Positions 37,690 through 64,000 of a stretch of 64,000 nucleotides of DNA are shown piece after piece. The DNA is taken from NCBI RefSeq assembly GCF_030463535.1, contig NC_132881.1:39312473-39376472 (forward strand). Reading direction: 5' to 3'. Every line of letters begins with the position of its first letter. Within the stretch, counting starts at the first letter, position 1. The notes below the pieces were generated by a model that was not told where the DNA came from, made no database searches, and worked only from the letters and a program-made list of their open reading frames with translations. The stretch is from Salminus brasiliensis (taxonomy: Eukaryota > Chordata > Actinopteri > Characiformes > Bryconidae). The position numbers and the translations under genes were made by a program.

Positions 37690-38205
37690 TGTGAACCTGC
37701 AGCTCCTGCACTTCTACAGCGTCCACATGATGGACTCGTGCCTGTCTGACACTATTAATATCACCACTATCAAATTTCTGTTGTATCTGCTTTGGTATAG
37801 TGTAAATTATTTATCTCAATTTTTGTAAATGAGTGTCCTGCTATCCCTTTCTGCTGTTACACTGTGAATTTCCCCACTGCGGGACTAATAAAGGACTATC
37901 TTATCTTATCTATAATCTTAATTTTTATCATTAATGTTTAAAATAGTCTGGCCAGAGGAGGATGGGTCGGGTCCCCCTTGTGAGTCTTGGTTCCTCCCAA
38001 GGTTTCTTCCTCCAGCTCTGAGGGAGTTTTTCCTTGCCACTGTCGCCGTTGGCTTGCTCACGGGGGTCTTTGACCCTTCATGTTATTCCTTCTTTCTTCT
38101 CTGTCTCTGTCCTTTATTAAGTACTAATTATGTAAAGCTGCTTTGTGACTACAACAGTTGTAAAAAGTGCTATACAAATAAATCTGACTTGACTTGACTT
38201 GACAT
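37690..38205 (+). repeat. Two dispersed retroelement 3' ends
   Basis: 37690-37915 ends CGGGACTAATAAAGGACTAT then (CTTAT)n, a common fish LINE 3' end. 37935-38205 carries the widely spread block GGTTTCTTCCTCCAGCTCTG and GGGAGTTTTTCCTTGCCACT, then GTAAAGCTGCTTTGTGACTA and a (CTTGA)n tail. Neither encodes a protein. Confidence 0.6.
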
Positions 38206-38343
38206 GCAGATCTGGGAAATGCTCTCGTCAGGGTGTGTAGCCCTCAGACATGGATGGGACTGAAATATGTACAAGAGCCATCCTAGACTATCTCATATAG
38301 CAATAGCAAGCTAAGGGAATGGAGAATATGAATGGCAGTGTTT

Positions 38344-38408
38344 AAAGGTGCACGTATTTGTCACTGTACAGTGAAATGTGTCCTCCGCATTTAACCCATC
38401 TGGTAGTG

Positions 38409-38463
<55 letters not shown>

Positions 38464-38648
38464 GTTAGGGGCAGTGAGTACACACACACACCCAGAGCGG
38501 TGGGCAGCCAACTCCAGCGCCCAGGGAGCAGAGAGGGTAAAGGGCCTTGCTCAAGGGCCCAACAGTGGCAGCTTGCCGAGCCCGGGAATCGAACCCACAA
38601 CCCTGTTATCAATATCCTGGCGCTCTAACCGCTGAGCCACCACTGCCC
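38344..38648 (-). mobile_element. tRNA-derived SINE with expanded (CA)n
   Basis: Reverse-strand copy of the 12694 family, full from the A box (right end) to the AAAGGTGCACG end. Its internal repeat has grown to about 25 CA units (38410-38460). Confidence 0.88.
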
Positions 38649-38649
38649 C

Positions 38650-38756
38650 ATGTTGCACCATGGTTCTGGAGGAACGTTGTTTCATTTCTCTGTGTACTCT
38701 GCATGTAGTTGAAATGACAATAAAACCCACCTAACTTGACTTGACTTGACTTGGAA
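38650..38756 (+). mobile_element. L2-type LINE 3' end
   Basis: TGCACCATGGTTCTGGAGGA, then GTAGTTGAAATGACAATAAA and a (CTTGA)n tail; the last ~100 bp of the element type at 3075-3797. It directly abuts the SINE at 38344-38648. Confidence 0.8.
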
Positions 38757-38820
38757 AGGGCCGTGGGAAAGGCAGTTGTACAGATATTAATTTTTGTCTT
38801 TTTTTATGACTGAAGCGATG

Positions 38821-39030
38821 GTGGTTGGTGTGGCGCAACAGATAACACCACTACCTGCCAGTGAGCTGCTACACCACATGGGAGACTGGGGTTTGATTCC
38901 CTGTCTGGGTGACTGTGCTACACCAATAAGAGTCCTTGGGCAAGACTCCTAACACTACATTGGCTCACCTCTGTAATACGAGTAACCTTGTAAGTCGCTC
39001 TGGATAAGAGCGTCCGCTAAATGCCATAAA
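38821..39030 (+). mobile_element. tRNA-derived SINE, second family
   Basis: A-box-like TGGCGCAACAGATAACACC and B box GGTTTGATTCC (38891-38901), then the body TCCTTGGGCAAGACTCCTAA and end GCGTCCGCTAAATGCCATAA. Different from the 12694 family. Confidence 0.75.
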
Positions 39031-39649
39031 TAGAAAATATAAATACATCTCTCTTCAAATCAAGTCCTCCTGATTTCCTTTAAAACAGAGCCCCTGTACA
39101 CCTACTGATCTCAGGGTTGTGGGGTCGATACCCAGGCTTGCTAAACTGCCACTGTTTTAGATATTATAAAGATGTGCTTAATGTCACTTTACTAACTTCT
39201 TAAACACTGATCTTAGCTGCTCACACTAAAGAAGACAACTCACGCATTCAGATGTGCGTACATGAACGAGATAAAGTCATTGCTAATAATTTTTTAAATA
39301 ATAAACAAAATACCTCATACTGTAAATGTATTTCCCAGAAAAAACAAACAGTTTTGACTCCTAATGCAAACTGTATAAAATTATATAACATAAAAAAAAT
39401 GTTTTGTAAAGTTTAAAGGAAAGGGTGTCTGAGGTACCTTGTGATGGACTGGAATGTCCAGATCAGGGGGCATTCTTGCCTTGTGCTCAATGATTCCACA
39501 TAGGCTCTAGGCCCACCATGAGCCTGGCCAGAAAATAGTATGTATGTACATTAAAATGTTAATACTTTTTGACTTATATATTGAGATGAAGGCCTTTTAA
39601 TGTTGTTTAAGTAAAGTCAATCAGTCAATTAATCAGTCAACCTTAGTTT

Positions 39650-39770
39650 CAAGTCAAGTCAAGTGGGTTTTATTGTCATTTCAACTACATACAGAGTACA
39701 CAGTGAAACAACGTTCAACAACGTTCCTTTGTGCAAAAATGTTTCCCATTTTATCTGGGGTAAATGGTTG

Positions 39771-39833
<63 letters not shown>

Positions 39834-40160
39834 TGAGTGTGCATGTAGCAGAAAAGACATCAGTTCAGAAGTTGGGTTGAGTTGTGTTGAGAAGTCTGAT
39901 GGCTTGGGGGAAGAAGCTGTTGCAGAGTCTGGTCGTGTTGGACCGGATGCTGCGGTACCTTCTTCCTGATGGCAGGAGGGAGAACAGTCTGTGTGAAGGG
40001 TGGGTGGAGTCATCCACAATGCCGGTTGCTTTGCGGATGCAGCGGGTGGTGTAAATGTCCATGACGGAGGGGAGAGAGACTCCGATGATCCACTCAGCTG
40101 TCCTCACAATGCGTTGGAGGGTCTTGCGGTCAGAGGCTGTGCAGGTTTTGACCAAGATGT
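39650..40160 (-). mobile_element. 5'-truncated L2-type LINE, minus strand
   Basis: Starts with an inverted (CTTGA)n tail and the AATAAAACC end word, a (GA)n tract at 39769-39833, and an intact open C-terminal frame ending near 39865: TLQRIVRTAEWIIGVSLPSV, MDIYTTRCIRKATGIVDDST and PSGRRYRSIRSNTTRLCNSF. Close sister of 3075-3797. Confidence 0.85.
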
Positions 40161-40429
40161 ACATTGAGAGTGACCCTCATTTTACATTTACATTTACAGC
40201 AAACAGGGATCGAAAGAGAAAATACAATATTTGATCCATTTAGGCTCAAATTAATGAAGGTAAGTGAACAAATGAAATGAAATGAAATGTAACGTTAATT
40301 TTAGTCTGCCCCCATACTGTCACTTAAAACAGCTTCTCTGTACTTTCTCCATCTCCATCAAAACGTCCTATTTTGGTAGAATGACCCAGCTAAAGCCGGA
40401 GATGCTAAAATTGTCCTCATCCGTGTGAA

Positions 40430-64000
<23,571 letters not shown>

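Noticed and set aside
39865-40164. Host gene with the LLPSGRRYRSIRSNTTR sequence
   Set aside because: The same peptide is encoded by the LINE at 3075-3797. It is the C-terminus of an L2-type retrotransposon protein.

Overview
The window is vertebrate nuclear DNA, almost certainly from a ray-finned (teleost) fish. Genes are split into many short exons with GT-AG introns. The encoded proteins are clear orthologues of vertebrate genes, and the spacers are full of typical fish repeats: Tc1-like transposons, L2/CR1-type LINE 3' ends with (CTTGA)n tails, tRNA-derived SINEs and small inverted-repeat elements. Several repeat families resemble ones I know from otophysan fishes (catfish, characins, carps). 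That narrower placement is inference.

Four protein-coding genes are supported. (1) prim2, the large subunit of DNA primase, minus strand, cut by the left edge: coding exons at 53-156, 501-613 and 1356-1500, a non-coding first exon from 2774 upward, and a promoter with E2F, CRE and CCAAT motifs near 2940-2976. (2) il22ra2 (IL-22 binding protein, crfb9), plus strand, five coding exons from 10380 to 15003, 230 aa, soluble. (3) map3k21 (mixed lineage kinase 4), minus strand, ten coding exons from 35846 down to 20042, 989 aa, with a probable non-coding first exon and CpG-rich promoter near 37200-37640. (4) pcnx2 (pecanex 2), plus strand, 27 coding exons from 40809 to the right edge, about 1531 codons of an expected ~2100. 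All joins keep the reading frame, which strongly supports the exon models.

Layout: 1-3060 prim2 5' part; 3075-10260 spacer with LINE pieces and a 68-bp tandem array; 10380-15560 il22ra2 with Tc1 fossils and a SINE nested in a small transposon in its introns; 15600-37640 map3k21, tail-to-tail with il22ra2; 37650-40430 repeat-rich divergent spacer; 40430-64000 pcnx2. MAP3K21 and PCNX2 are also neighbours on human chromosome 1q42, so this pair is a conserved block. The others are not known to me as its neighbours.

The four genes do not form one pathway: replication priming, IL-22 decoy signalling, JNK-pathway kinase signalling and a multi-pass membrane protein. The most notable non-genic items are an apparently intact Tc1-like transposon with a complete 340-aa DD34E transposase inside map3k21 intron 10, a 50-bp minisatellite of about 28 units in pcnx2 intron 5 with an exact 250-bp higher-order duplication, and remnants of at least five other Tc1-like elements. 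I found no convincing previously undescribed biological system; candidates worth checking are listed as findings.
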